A stretch of DNA of 64,000 nt from Bradyrhizobium hereditatis (GTDB taxonomy: Bacteria > Pseudomonadota > Alphaproteobacteria > Rhizobiales > Xanthobacteraceae): the NCBI RefSeq assembly GCF_020329435.1, contig NZ_JAGKJK010000006.1, forward strand, positions 1-64,000, read 5' to 3'. The notes under the pieces were generated by a model. That model did not search any database, was not told where the DNA came from, and was given only the letters and a program-made list of their open reading frames with translations. Positions 1 through 8,248 of the stretch are shown here, piece after piece; within the stretch, counting starts at the first letter, position 1, and each line of letters starts with the position of its first letter. The position numbers and the translations under genes were made by a program.

Positions 1-131
1 CGCGGAACCAGGCGATCAGCGCCTCCGGCTCGCTCGCCACCTTGGCCTCGCGCAAAATCTTGCCGTTGGCATCAACAACACACACGCTCGAGCATTCCAA
101 TGACACGTCGATTCCGGCATAGTGGTTCATG
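1..131 (-). CDS. IS110-family transposase, N-terminal part (cut by window edge)
   Basis: The leftward frame starts at an ATG (129-131) and runs off the window after 43 residues. It reads MNHYAGIDVSLE followed by SSVCVVDANGKI and a segment ending in EALIAWF, which is the typical N-terminus of IS110-type DEDD transposases; the Asp in GIDVS is the first catalytic acidic residue of the RuvC-like domain. A purine-rich GAGGAGAG lies just upstream as ribosome binding site. The family uses a DEDD plus serine-containing C-terminal domain and is guided by a non-coding bridge RNA; the C-terminal part is outside the window, so whether the gene is intact cannot be judged. Confidence 0.85.
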
Positions 132-300
132 GTCGTCTCTCCTCGATGCTTGGAGCGAGGTCCGTCCTCGACTCCGTTTACACCATCAGTGTGAGGGACG
201 ACCGCCTCCCAAGCCAGCCGCGCGACGCGCGCTACCACATTGCGCCGTAGCTAGCGCGGCTGGCTTGGGAGGCCTCGGGGCCCGTTACCCCATCTACGAC
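132..300 (-). ncRNA. Candidate IS110 bridge-RNA region (non-coding left end)
   Basis: Between the transposase start and the neighbouring terminator lies about 170 bp without a credible gene but with strong secondary structure, including a 20-bp inverted repeat. In IS110-group elements the long non-coding end upstream of the recombinase is known to produce the bridge RNA that pairs with both donor and target DNA. Position, length and structure fit that role. The outer boundary of the element is not determined here, and the two pairing loops were not resolved, so this is a position-based inference. Confidence 0.4.
204..273. repeat. 20-bp perfect inverted repeat (hairpin) in IS110 end
   Basis: Arms at 204-223 and 254-273 are exact reverse complements (GCCTCCCAAGCC... 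and its mirror) and enclose a 30-nt loop. A smaller nested pair, GCTAC at 231-235 and GTAGC at 247-251, sits inside the loop. There is no T-run on either side, so it does not look like an intrinsic terminator. Confidence 0.8.
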
Positions 301-305
301 AGCAT

Positions 306-341
306 CCAAATAAAAACGCCGCCCGGGATTGGACGGCGTTT
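306..341 (-). terminator. Rho-independent terminator of the epimerase gene
   Basis: Stem AAACGCCG (314-321) pairs with CGGCGTTT (334-341) around a 12-nt loop. Read leftward, the stem is followed by TTTTTATTT. It lies about 80 bp past the stop of the leftward epimerase gene and ahead of the IS110 element. Confidence 0.75.
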
Positions 342-419
342 GATTCCAAGCGTGTAGAGGGTGTGTGGCGCTAATTTAGCGCATCCGCGCGGCGCGTCCA
401 CTGGATATTTTCGGCTCCC

Positions 420-1403
420 TCACTCCACCGGGTAGGGCCCGTCGCGAAAGATCCGATCGTGATAGCCCTTACTGCCGATCTCGCGCGCGAGCGGGCTGCG
501 GATGTCTTCGCCGACCTTGAGCCGCGTGATCAGCGCACGAAAATCATGGCGGGGCTGCCAGCCGAGTTCGGCCCGTGCGCGCTCGTTATCGTAGATGCGG
601 TCGATGGTAGGCGTCATCGTCCAACCGCGCCGTGCAAACTCGGCTTCATAGTCCGGCACGTAACGGCGAACGACTTGCGGCGCGTGGTTGCGTAAGTCGG
701 TGGCGTCGCGGCGCGAAAACGGCGTGGTTGCGCTGATGATGTATTTCGCGAAACCAGCCGATGGCGCGTATTGGGCGGCGAGCAGGTGGGCGCTGACCAC
801 GTCCTCGATATCGACGCGGCGATAGAGGAACTCGTTGGTCTTGATGTTGGCATCGGCGTAGCCCTCACGTATCGCGCGGTTGTCGTCCTCTTCAGGAAAG
901 AAACGCGAGGTGCGCAGCACGATGCTGCGAAGCGAGTGGTTGCGCGCGAAAAGCTGGCATAGATCCTCCGCAGCCGCCTTGGTGACGCCGTAGATATTCT
1001 TCGGCACCGCCGTGACGTCTTCGGTGATCCAGGCCGCCGGCTCGTGCGGCGGCGGCACCAGCGCATCGCCGAAGACGCTGGTGGTGCTGGTGTAGACGAA
1101 CGCCGTGACGCCGGCCGCAGCGGCTTCTTCGAGCAGATTGAGCGTGCCAGTAATGTTGACGTCGACAAAATCCTGGCGGGCATGCGTTGCCACATGCGGC
1201 TTGTGCAGCGTCGCCGCGTGCAGCACGGTTGTGACGTGCTTCATGCAGCGGCGGACGAAAGCGCGATCGGTGATCGAGCCTACGTGATGCGTGAATGCGC
1301 CCGGCAGGACATCGATACCGACGGCCTCGCGCCGCTGCGCCTGCAGCGTGCGCATCAGTGCTTCGCCCAAATGGCCGGAACTGCCGGTCACCAGTATCGT
1401 CAC
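420..1403 (-). CDS. NAD-dependent epimerase/dehydratase (extended SDR)
   Basis: The 327-residue product has the extended short-chain dehydrogenase layout: a Rossmann glycine motif TGSSGHLG (residues 6-13), a conserved Asp after strand 2 (D31), TSTTSVFG around 105-112 and the catalytic Tyr138-x3-Lys142 pair in YGVTK. This fold usually binds NAD(P) and epimerises or dehydrates nucleotide sugars; the substrate cannot be read from the sequence. The start is GTG (1401-1403) because the Rossmann motif follows immediately. A leftward terminator lies downstream at 306-341. The next gene upstream on the same strand is a GT-C membrane protein 187 bp away, which fits a shared role in surface glycan metabolism, but that link is inferred. 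Confidence 0.85.
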   Translation of the reverse strand: MTILVTGSSGHLGEALMRTLQAQRREAVGIDVLPGAFTHHVGSITDRAFVRRCMKHVTTVLHAATLHKPHVATHARQDFVDVNITGTLNLLEEAAAAGVTAFVYTSTTSVFGDALVPPPHEPAAWITEDVTAVPKNIYGVTKAAAEDLCQLFARNHSLRSIVLRTSRFFPEEDDNRAIREGYADANIKTNEFLYRRVDIEDVVSAHLLAAQYAPSAGFAKYIISATTPFSRRDATDLRNHAPQVVRRYVPDYEAEFARRGWTMTPTIDRIYDNERARAELGWQPRHDFRALITRLKVGEDIRSPLAREIGSKGYHDRIFRDGPYPVE

Positions 1404-1590
1404 GCCGCTAGAACCTTTTCCATTCCGCGTCCGTCATGCCAGAGGGAACCTGCTGCAGGCGAGCTTCGGCAGGCGACACGGCGCGCGTTTCAAGGAATCC
1501 GGTTGATTGTCGGGCGCAAACTAGTGCTGCGCCGGACGGCCGGCAAGGCGGCCATCCTTATGGCAGCCATGCCGTCGCAGCGAAGGCTCG

Positions 1591-3240
1591 TTACGGCGCC
1601 GGAATTGCCAGCAGCGTCGAGATGGCGCGGCCGCGGATATCGTAGACGCGCGCGAACACGACGTCGTCGCGCTTGATTTCCACCATCACGGGCGCGGTGA
1701 GGCCCTTGCAGTAGAACTCGCCCAGCGTCATCGCGAAGTCGGCGGACTGGCTGTCCCAGCCGATCGTGAAGTCGGGACCGAGCGCGACCTGCGCCGGGCG
1801 CTGCGGGCCGCACACCGCAACCTTCCATTTGCGCCCCTGCGGTGGCCATTCCTGCCGCTCGACCAGTTCCTCGCGCAGGCCGTCGGAGGCTTGCTTCAGT
1901 GCCAAGCCCCAATAATCGAGCATGAAGTAATTGTCGGCCGAGCGTACCGTGCCGGCGATATGGTTGAAGTGGGTGTACTCATAGGGATGCAGGCGGATCA
2001 TCTCGCTGAGTGGCAACAGCAGGCCGAACGTGAACACCGCCAGCGCAGCGGGCTGCCAGCGGCGGTGATGGTCCTTGAGCCAGTTCATACCCCAGGCGAA
2101 CGATACGCCGGCGAGCACCGCCATTGGCGGAATGACGAACACGAAATGCCGGATACCGTTGTAGAGCGCCGGCCGCTTCACCATGGCGATCACCAGCGGC
2201 AGGGTCGCCGCCAGCGTCAGCATCAGGAAGATGGTCTTCCGGCGGGCCGTCACGTCGGCGCGCGACAGCGACATGAAGGTTCCCACGATGCCGGCGAGCA
2301 GCAGAGCGAGCAGCACTTCGGGAAGCTGCAACGCAAACAGCGTCGGTAGGTAGGACCAGGGCATGTCCGGGACCGAGACCAGTGCGCCGTCGAACATTTC
2401 TTTCCACGGCTTCTCGAAGAAGTGCGAGAAATAGGTCAGCGCCTTGAAGGGGTGGTCCGCCTGCATGATCGACCAGGGCCACACCAGGCCCATGATGAGA
2501 TAGCCAAGCACGAGGCCGGGTAGCAGCACGTACATAACATGGGCGAAGCGACGGATCGCTTCGCGCGGCCGTTGGAGGCGAACTTCCTCGATCAGCAGCG
2601 GGACGAAGCCGACCATCGCATAGACCAGCGCCAGTCCGCCGAGGATCCGGCAACCGACGGAGAGACCAGCGCCAAGGCCGACGATCAGGATGGTTCGCGG
2701 CGAGGGCGAGGGATATTCCTCGGCAAGGCGCACCAGACCCAAAATTAGGATCACCATCGAAACTGCAAACGGTGCGTCCTTCGGGTTCATGAACATGTGC
2801 CCGTAGAAGGTCGGGCACAGCGCGAGCAGCAGCAACGTCGCGAGCCCCGCCAGCGGGCCGCCGACGCGCCGCGCCAGCCGCCAGGTCACGGCAAGGCCGA
2901 TCAGGCCGACGATCGCGCCGAGCAGGCGCCGCGTTTCAAACAGTTCCAGTGGGATAATCTTGTGCAGCAGCGCCGCGGCCATGTCGAAGCCGCCGCCATA
3001 CATGTAGAGATTGGCGAACGACAGCGCGCCGGTATCCTTGAAGCCGGAACCGTACATCCGCAGCAGCAGGTCGGCATATTCGGCGTGCGTGTAGTCGTCC
3101 CAGCCTAGCCCGTAGTCGCGGAAGGTCAGGCCCGCGACGAGAGCAACGACGGCCAGCACGAAGATGGCAAGGTCGTCGCAGGTCCGCTCCACCGAGCGCC
3201 GCGCGGGCGTATCGAGGGCAGAAGTCGTGATCGATGACAT
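1591..3240 (-). CDS. GT-C type membrane glycosyltransferase (family 39-like)
   Basis: The 549-residue product has about ten hydrophobic helices and, after the first one, a loop reading YGLGWDDYTHAEYADLLLRMY. A paired acidic motif in the first extracytoplasmic loop is the hallmark of GT-C transferases that use a polyprenyl-phosphate sugar donor (ArnT/PMT-like). The C-terminal 130 residues form a soluble periplasmic domain. It probably adds a sugar to an envelope acceptor; neither donor nor acceptor is known. It lies upstream of the epimerase gene on the same strand. The ATG at 3238-3240 is used, although no strong ribosome binding site precedes it. Confidence 0.7.
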   Translation of the reverse strand: MSSITTSALDTPARRSVERTCDDLAIFVLAVVALVAGLTFRDYGLGWDDYTHAEYADLLLRMYGSGFKDTGALSFANLYMYGGGFDMAAALLHKIIPLELFETRRLLGAIVGLIGLAVTWRLARRVGGPLAGLATLLLLALCPTFYGHMFMNPKDAPFAVSMVILILGLVRLAEEYPSPSPRTILIVGLGAGLSVGCRILGGLALVYAMVGFVPLLIEEVRLQRPREAIRRFAHVMYVLLPGLVLGYLIMGLVWPWSIMQADHPFKALTYFSHFFEKPWKEMFDGALVSVPDMPWSYLPTLFALQLPEVLLALLLAGIVGTFMSLSRADVTARRKTIFLMLTLAATLPLVIAMVKRPALYNGIRHFVFVIPPMAVLAGVSFAWGMNWLKDHHRRWQPAALAVFTFGLLLPLSEMIRLHPYEYTHFNHIAGTVRSADNYFMLDYWGLALKQASDGLREELVERQEWPPQGRKWKVAVCGPQRPAQVALGPDFTIGWDSQSADFAMTLGEFYCKGLTAPVMVEIKRDDVVFARVYDIRGRAISTLLAIPAP

Positions 3241-3588
3241 GGCGATTGGTAACCCGGCGTCCCCTATGGCCCAGCTTGGCTATCGTTGAGCCTCATTCCC
3301 CGGGTACCCATATAGCGCAGTTCCATTTTCAAGTAATTGGGAATTGTGGCCTAAATCCCTGATGCAATGCAACAAAAGGGCAGTAATTGGTAGGCGGTAA
3401 AAGTACGGTTAGCGGGCTGAATGATAGCTGAATGGCAGCATGGTTGCCCGAAATCGGAATCCGGCAAACTGGACGACGCCGTTATGGAACTGGAGACGCA
3501 ATTGGAGGTTGGCGGTGCACACAATATGACGGTATCGTGGCGTGGGGCGGCTGGCGAGCGTTTCGGGCGCGGCTGAGGGGTTGGTTCA
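3241..3588. other. Intergenic region, no gene seen
   Basis: These 348 bp separate the divergent GT-C gene and the following two-TM protein. I see AT-richer sequence compatible with two divergent promoters, a purine-rich GAGGGG shortly before the downstream ATG, and no credible small gene, repeat or terminator. Confidence 0.5.
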
Positions 3589-4437
3589 ATGATGTTTGTC
3601 ATGTTGGTCGCCGCGATCGGCCTGGTTTTGGCAGGCCTGCTGGCGATCGGCTTCGGGATCCCGATCAAGGAATTCAGCACCGGCAACACGTTGATCATCG
3701 CCGGCGTGATCGGCTTCTGTACTGGTTCGATCATGCTCGCGCTCTGGATCGCAGTCCGCGAGCTGAAAAACACTGCGCGGAAGCTCGGCACTGGTGTGTT
3801 GGAAGCGCGCGGCGAGGCCGCGGTGCGGCCGGTGCTTCCGATCAACGCGACGCGGGATTCCGCCGCCGCCAGCTTGCCGGCCGCCGAACCGCCGGCTACT
3901 CCCGGACCATTCCCGCCGCCGTGGCAGAACGAGGCGGTTCTGCGCGATCATCCGATCCCGGAGCCCTTGCACCCTGAATCTCCACCGGCAAGCCCAAAGC
4001 CAAAGCGCAATCTGCTGTTTGCTTCGACGTCGCGACAGGAACGCGAGCGGGCCCAGTCGCGCACCGGCGAGCCGCTTTCGCCGGACCTGTTGTCGTCTGA
4101 TCTCCGTTCCAAGCCACCTGCCATACCGCCGGTTGAAACAGCCGAACCGCCGCCGGGCTCGTTCGAGAATGCTTGGCCGAAGGGTGAACGCGCAAAGCCC
4201 GCTGAATCGCCTTTGCAGCGGCGTAGTGGCCGCACGCCTCCGCCGGTCACGGAGAACAACGGCGGACCGGCGCGCACCGAGGAGCAGCCGGCGGTGACGG
4301 TGCTGAAATCGGGCGTCGTCGACGGCATGGCGTATTCGCTGTACTCCGACGGCTCGATCGAGGCCCAGATGCCGGAGGGGATGATGCGCTTCGCCTCGAT
4401 CGACGAACTGCGCGCGCACCTCGATCAGCGCAGTTAA
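3589..4437 (+). CDS. Conserved hypothetical protein, two TM helices and proline-rich region
   Basis: The 282-residue product starts with two hydrophobic helices (about residues 2-22 and 33-53), followed by a long low-complexity stretch rich in Pro, Ala, Glu and Arg (about 65-235). A compact C-terminal module of about 40 residues (GVVDGMAYSLYSDGSIEAQM... ending in IDELRAHLDQ) looks folded. Two ATG codons stand in tandem at the start; GAGGGG lies upstream. I do not recognise a characterised family. The layout suggests a protein anchored in the inner membrane with a disordered cytoplasmic linker and a small C-terminal domain. Confidence 0.75.
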   Translation: MMFVMLVAAIGLVLAGLLAIGFGIPIKEFSTGNTLIIAGVIGFCTGSIMLALWIAVRELKNTARKLGTGVLEARGEAAVRPVLPINATRDSAAASLPAAEPPATPGPFPPPWQNEAVLRDHPIPEPLHPESPPASPKPKRNLLFASTSRQERERAQSRTGEPLSPDLLSSDLRSKPPAIPPVETAEPPPGSFENAWPKGERAKPAESPLQRRSGRTPPPVTENNGGPARTEEQPAVTVLKSGVVDGMAYSLYSDGSIEAQMPEGMMRFASIDELRAHLDQRS

Positions 4438-4618
4438 ATCCGGCAATACTTGCCGCGAAGCGGCTATTGAAAATAAAAGCGCCGCGTTCTTGTCAATCTC
4501 CCGGTACTTCGTTCATATTCGCCAAGTCGTGTTGGATTCTGTCGATGTATAGGCGCGGTTGGATACTGTCCTAACCATGTATCCGACAGATGCATTCGCG
4601 ATCCCAGAAGGTTGAGCC

Positions 4619-5032
4619 ATGACCGATTCCGCCGGCAAAACGCCCGTCGAACTGACCGCCAATATCGTATCGGCCTATCTCAGCAACAATCCGACCCAAG
4701 CCTCGGAAATCCCGAACCTGATCAGTCAGGTCCATGCCGCGCTGATGCGGGTGTCGAGCGGCAGGCCCGAGACGCCGCTCGAGCCGGCGAAACCGGCCGT
4801 GTCGGTGAAGAAATCGATGACGCCCGAATATCTGGTCTGTCTGGAGGACGGCAAGCGCTTCAAGTCGCTGAAGCGCCACCTGCGCACCCAGTACAACATG
4901 ACGCCGGAGCAGTACCGCGACAAATGGGGTCTGCCGCCCGACTATCCGATGGTGGCGCCGAACTACGCGGTGGCGCGTTCACAGCTCGCCAAGAAGATGG
5001 GCCTCGGACAGCAGGCGCGGAAGCGGAAATAA
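4619..5032 (+). CDS. mucR: MucR/Ros-family transcriptional regulator
   Basis: The 137-residue product has the family's helical N-terminal region (about 8-46, the oligomerisation part) and the C-terminal Ros-type finger core DGKRFKSLKRHLRTQYNMTP followed by KWGLP and DYPMVAPNYA. MucR proteins bind AT-rich DNA and act as H-NS-like global repressors of exopolysaccharide, motility and cell-cycle genes. The zinc ligands are altered: the four positions read Cys74, Asp77, His87 and Gln91/Tyr92 instead of Cys, Cys, His, His. Family members with incomplete zinc sites are known and can still bind DNA. The 180 bp upstream are AT-rich and could carry autoregulatory sites. The convergent sufE gene ends only 23 bp away. 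Confidence 0.92.
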   Translation: MTDSAGKTPVELTANIVSAYLSNNPTQASEIPNLISQVHAALMRVSSGRPETPLEPAKPAVSVKKSMTPEYLVCLEDGKRFKSLKRHLRTQYNMTPEQYRDKWGLPPDYPMVAPNYAVARSQLAKKMGLGQQARKRK

Positions 5033-5055
5033 GCCCGTCCTTGCAATGACGGCAT

Positions 5056-5484
5056 TTAGGAAGCCGTGGCGAGCGTCTCGCGCGCGTCCGTGCGGATGCG
5101 CTCAACCATCGAGCGCAGGCCGTTGGAGCGCTGCGGCGTCAGATGCTCGCGAAATCCGAATTCATCGAACACAGCAAGCGCATCCGTTGCAAGGATCTGC
5201 TGCGGCGTGCGGCCGGAATAAAGCGTGAGCAGGATTGCGATCAGGCCGCGCACGATGTGGGCGTCACTGTCGCCCAGATATTTCAGGCGCGGCTCGCCAT
5301 TGCCGCTGCGATCGATCTGCCTGGAAAGCCAGACCTGGCTGACGCAGCCATTGACCTTGTTCGCGGCGGAATGTTCGGCCTCCGGCATCGGTTCCAGCGT
5401 GCGGCCGAGTTCGATGACGTACCGGTAGCGGTCGTCCCATTCTTCCAGCAGCTCGAAATTTTCCCTGATGTCGTCGATCGTCAT
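5056..5484 (-). CDS. sufE: SufE family sulfur-acceptor protein
   Basis: SufE takes persulfide sulfur from the cysteine desulfurase SufS and passes it to the SufBCD iron-sulfur scaffold in the cytoplasm. The product, 142 residues from the ATG chosen here, starts MTIDDIRENFELLEEW and carries the active-site cysteine in the motif NGCVSQVW (Cys47). The frame stays open eight codons further upstream, but family proteins begin at this Met. The last part, LTPQRSNGLRSMVERI, is the usual SufE C-terminal helix. There are no other suf genes nearby, as is common for the stand-alone sufE of rhizobia. Confidence 0.93.
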   Translation of the reverse strand: MTIDDIRENFELLEEWDDRYRYVIELGRTLEPMPEAEHSAANKVNGCVSQVWLSRQIDRSGNGEPRLKYLGDSDAHIVRGLIAILLTLYSGRTPQQILATDALAVFDEFGFREHLTPQRSNGLRSMVERIRTDARETLATAS

Positions 5485-5566
5485 CGTAGCCCGCGTCCAT
5501 TCTCTCAAGGCCTATATAGGACGCGGAGCGCACGAAAGCGATGGAAATGGAACCGGTTCCGTAGCC

Positions 5567-6004
5567 TTATTTTGCGGCCGGCAGTGGTCGCGGCATGCGC
5601 CATTCGATCGTCATATCGTCGTCCGTCAGCGCGTCCGCGGGCGGTGCAGCCGCGACCACCGCCTGGGGATCGCCGGCGGCGTCGATCGAACTGGTGTGGT
5701 CGGGCTTCTTGTCGGGGACGCTGGGGTGCTCGGGCTTCTTGTCCTTGTCGGTGATGATCTTGTAGAGCTGGCGGGCGCCATCCTGGGCGCGTTGCCCGAT
5801 CGCCGTAGCCGCCTGACCGCCGACCTCGCAGGCCGCCGGCTGACGCTTGCAGAACTGGCTCATGTCGGAGATGGCGGCGGTCGCAGCCGATACCGCTTCT
5901 GATGCGCCGATCTGCGGCGCCTTGTCCGCGTCGGGCGCCTTTTCCCTCGGCAGCAGCACGAGCACCAGCCCGAGCCAGAATGCCATGCGAAGCAGAAAAG
6001 ACAT
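5567..6004 (-). CDS. DUF5330 domain protein
   Basis: The product has 145 residues with one N-terminal hydrophobic helix (about 2-20) acting as an uncleaved anchor or signal, then a region containing MSQFCKRQPAACEVGGQAA with two cysteines that could form a disulfide, and a charged, proline-rich tail. This matches DUF5330 proteins of Hyphomicrobiales, whose function is unknown. It lies 80 bp upstream of sufE on the same strand. Confidence 0.75.
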   Translation of the reverse strand: MSFLLRMAFWLGLVLVLLPREKAPDADKAPQIGASEAVSAATAAISDMSQFCKRQPAACEVGGQAATAIGQRAQDGARQLYKIITDKDKKPEHPSVPDKKPDHTSSIDAAGDPQAVVAAAPPADALTDDDMTIEWRMPRPLPAAK

Positions 6005-6092
6005 GTCGCGACCCCGGTCATCTTTTGGTTGTGCTGCGGTTAATCCGCAGCTTCGTTTCTGACTAACAGTCGTCGATAAACCGTAAGTGTTT

Positions 6093-6254
6093 TCATTGAA
6101 CTAAATTCGGCGAAAACTTGCCGAGAATTTCAAAGATTCGATTCGGCGTAAATTTTCGATTGATGACGCTCAGTGCATGAAAAGCAGGCATCGGCAGCGC
6201 ATCCACCATTTCGAAACCATAGATCGTGCGCGCTGGAAACTCCTCGTTCACCAT
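6093..6254 (-). CDS. Small ORF or gene remnant, 53 residues
   Basis: A leftward frame from ATG 6252-6254 encodes MVNEEFPARTIYGFEMVDAL... and ends KFSPNLVQ. The residue composition looks like a genuine globular protein rather than an antisense shadow. No ribosome binding site precedes the ATG, and the frame continues upstream (SCGIHSTR) only to a TAG about 16 codons earlier. It could be a short gene or the 3' end of a decayed longer one. I do not recognise the family. It fills part of the 400-bp gap between the DUF5330 gene and the divergent kinase gene. Confidence 0.35.
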   Translation of the reverse strand: MVNEEFPARTIYGFEMVDALPMPAFHALSVINRKFTPNRIFEILGKFSPNLVQ

Positions 6255-6406
6255 GCGCGTCGAATGGATGCCGCACGAGGCGTGAAACTACCGCGTGCAG
6301 ACCCGGTGTCGGGGGTCAATCCACCACGCCTTAGCGTTCGCTTAAGTTCGCTCTGACACGGTGGCGGTAAGGATAATGGGGGCGTTCCGGCGCGTCTGTC
6401 TGACGA

Positions 6407-8248
6407 ATGAGCCGAAGCGCGAGAGCCGTGACTGTTTTGAGTATCATCCGCGATTGTCTCGATGCATTGCTGCATCCCTCGGCACGATATGACGCGCTGA
6501 CGCGCGCGCGTCATCGCGCGTTCATGGCGCCGCGGCTGCTTGGCAGCCTCGTGGCGCTCGCGGCCTTTCCGGTCTATCTGGCGATGCGCGGCGCGCCGAC
6601 GGCGCTCGAGGTTGCAGCCTTCGCCTGGCTGATCGCACCCATTCTGTTGTCGTGGTTCCTGTCGCGCACCGGCCGCTACGAAGGCGCGCACATCCTCTCC
6701 GCGCTGGCGCTGGCGGGCCTGGTCATGATGGTCGCCGTAACCACCGGCGGCATCGAATCATTCGCCGCGGTTTGGCTTATCGTCGTTCCGCTGGAGGCGG
6801 CGTTGTCGGCCTCGCGCCGCGTGGTCGTATTCGCCTCCGCGCTGGCGCTGTCGTGCGGCGCGTTGCTGATCGCGCTTGGACATTTTCATCTCCTGCCGGC
6901 GGCGGAGCCGGACACGGCGCTGCACGGCGTCCTGGTGGGAGCTGGCGTTGCATCCGCGACGTTGTATGCGGCGGGGCTGGCCCTCAGCGCGGAATCGCTG
7001 GCGCGCACCTCCGTATCGCTGCTCAATGTCGAGGAAGACCGCTATCGTTTGCTCGCTCGTAACATGAGCGACGTGATTTCGCGTCACAACCGCAACGGCG
7101 CGGTGGAGTTCATTTCGCCCGCTGCGGAAACCATGCTCGGTACGCCGGGCGCCCGGCTCACCGGCCATGGGCTGTTCGATCGTGTGCATGTCGCCGATCG
7201 TCCGGCCTATCTCACCGCGTTGTCGGATGCTGCGCGCGGCAGCGAGCAGCGCAGCGTCGAATTCCGTCTGCGGCGCGATGCGGCGCGCGGCCAGAACGCT
7301 TCCGCAGATTTCATCTGGGTCGAGATGCGTTGCCGCCCGCTCGAACAGGCTTCGTCCGAGGCTGAAGTCGTTGCCGTGATGCGTGACATCACCGATCGCA
7401 AGATCCAGGAGCAGGCCTTAGAACTGGCGCGCACTGCCGCCGAGCAGGCGGATGCCTCGAAGACGCGATTCCTGGCCACCATGAGCCACGAACTGCGCAC
7501 GCCGCTGAACGCTATCATCGGCTTCTCCGAGATGATCGTGCACGAAGAGGCGATGATGCTCGATGCTACGCGCCGCAAGGAATACGCGCAATTGATCAAC
7601 GATTCCGGCCAGCATCTGCTCTCTGTGGTCAACGGCATCCTGGACATGTCAAAGATGGAAACCGGCAATTTCGAAATTTCGCCGGAGCCGTTCGCGCCGC
7701 GGGCGGCGCTGTTGCACTGCTGCAATTTGCTGGCGCTGAAGGCGCGCGACAATGGTGTCGATCTGATCACCCGCGCGGCGGAGGATCTGCCAGTCATGAA
7801 TGGCGATCCGCGCGCATTCAAGCAGATCGCGCTTAATCTCATCACTAACGCCATCAAGTTCACGGAGCGCGGCGGCAGCGTGACGGTTTCCGCAGCGGTC
7901 GAAGGGGCTCGGCTGATGCTGTGCGTCACCGATACCGGGGTCGGCATCGCAGCCGAGGATCTCGCGCGGATCGGCGATCCGTTCTTCCAGGCCGGCAAGA
8001 CCTATCAGCGCAAGCATGAGGGCACCGGCCTCGGCCTGTCGATCGTGAAGGGTCTGGTAGCGTTGCACAATGGCGAGATGAACGTGCAGAGCACAGTCGG
8101 TGAGGGCACTACAGTAACCGTTGCCTTGCCGCTTGACTTTGTGCCGGTGCTGTCGCCCTCAAACAACGTCGCGACGCTGGTACCGGCGCAGCGAGCTGAA
8201 TCACAGGATCAAGCCCATCAGGTGAAGAAACGTGCCCAGGCGAATTGA
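6407..8248 (+). CDS. Membrane sensor histidine kinase with PAS domain (DivJ/PdhS-like)
   Basis: The 613-residue product has an N-terminal block of about five or six membrane helices (about 38-195), a PAS domain (about 212-335), a HisKA dimerisation domain with the phospho-acceptor His361 in MSHELRTPLNAIIGFSEMI, and a HATPase domain with N, G1 (DTGVGI) and G2 (GTGLGLSI) boxes. There is no receiver domain. The arrangement of multi-pass membrane domain, PAS and this H-box resembles the DivJ/PdhS cell-cycle kinases of alphaproteobacteria, which phosphorylate DivK and PleD, but that assignment is inferred. The downstream peptidoglycan-binding gene overlaps it by 17 bp, so the two are co-transcribed. 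Confidence 0.85.
   Translation: MSRSARAVTVLSIIRDCLDALLHPSARYDALTRARHRAFMAPRLLGSLVALAAFPVYLAMRGAPTALEVAAFAWLIAPILLSWFLSRTGRYEGAHILSALALAGLVMMVAVTTGGIESFAAVWLIVVPLEAALSASRRVVVFASALALSCGALLIALGHFHLLPAAEPDTALHGVLVGAGVASATLYAAGLALSAESLARTSVSLLNVEEDRYRLLARNMSDVISRHNRNGAVEFISPAAETMLGTPGARLTGHGLFDRVHVADRPAYLTALSDAARGSEQRSVEFRLRRDAARGQNASADFIWVEMRCRPLEQASSEAEVVAVMRDITDRKIQEQALELARTAAEQADASKTRFLATMSHELRTPLNAIIGFSEMIVHEEAMMLDATRRKEYAQLINDSGQHLLSVVNGILDMSKMETGNFEISPEPFAPRAALLHCCNLLALKARDNGVDLITRAAEDLPVMNGDPRAFKQIALNLITNAIKFTERGGSVTVSAAVEGARLMLCVTDTGVGIAAEDLARIGDPFFQAGKTYQRKHEGTGLGLSIVKGLVALHNGEMNVQSTVGEGTTVTVALPLDFVPVLSPSNNVATLVPAQRAESQDQAHQVKKRAQAN

Noticed and set aside
204..273. Inverted repeat considered as an intrinsic terminator
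   Set aside because: The loop is 30 nt and there is no T-run on either side; its place in the IS110 end explains it better.
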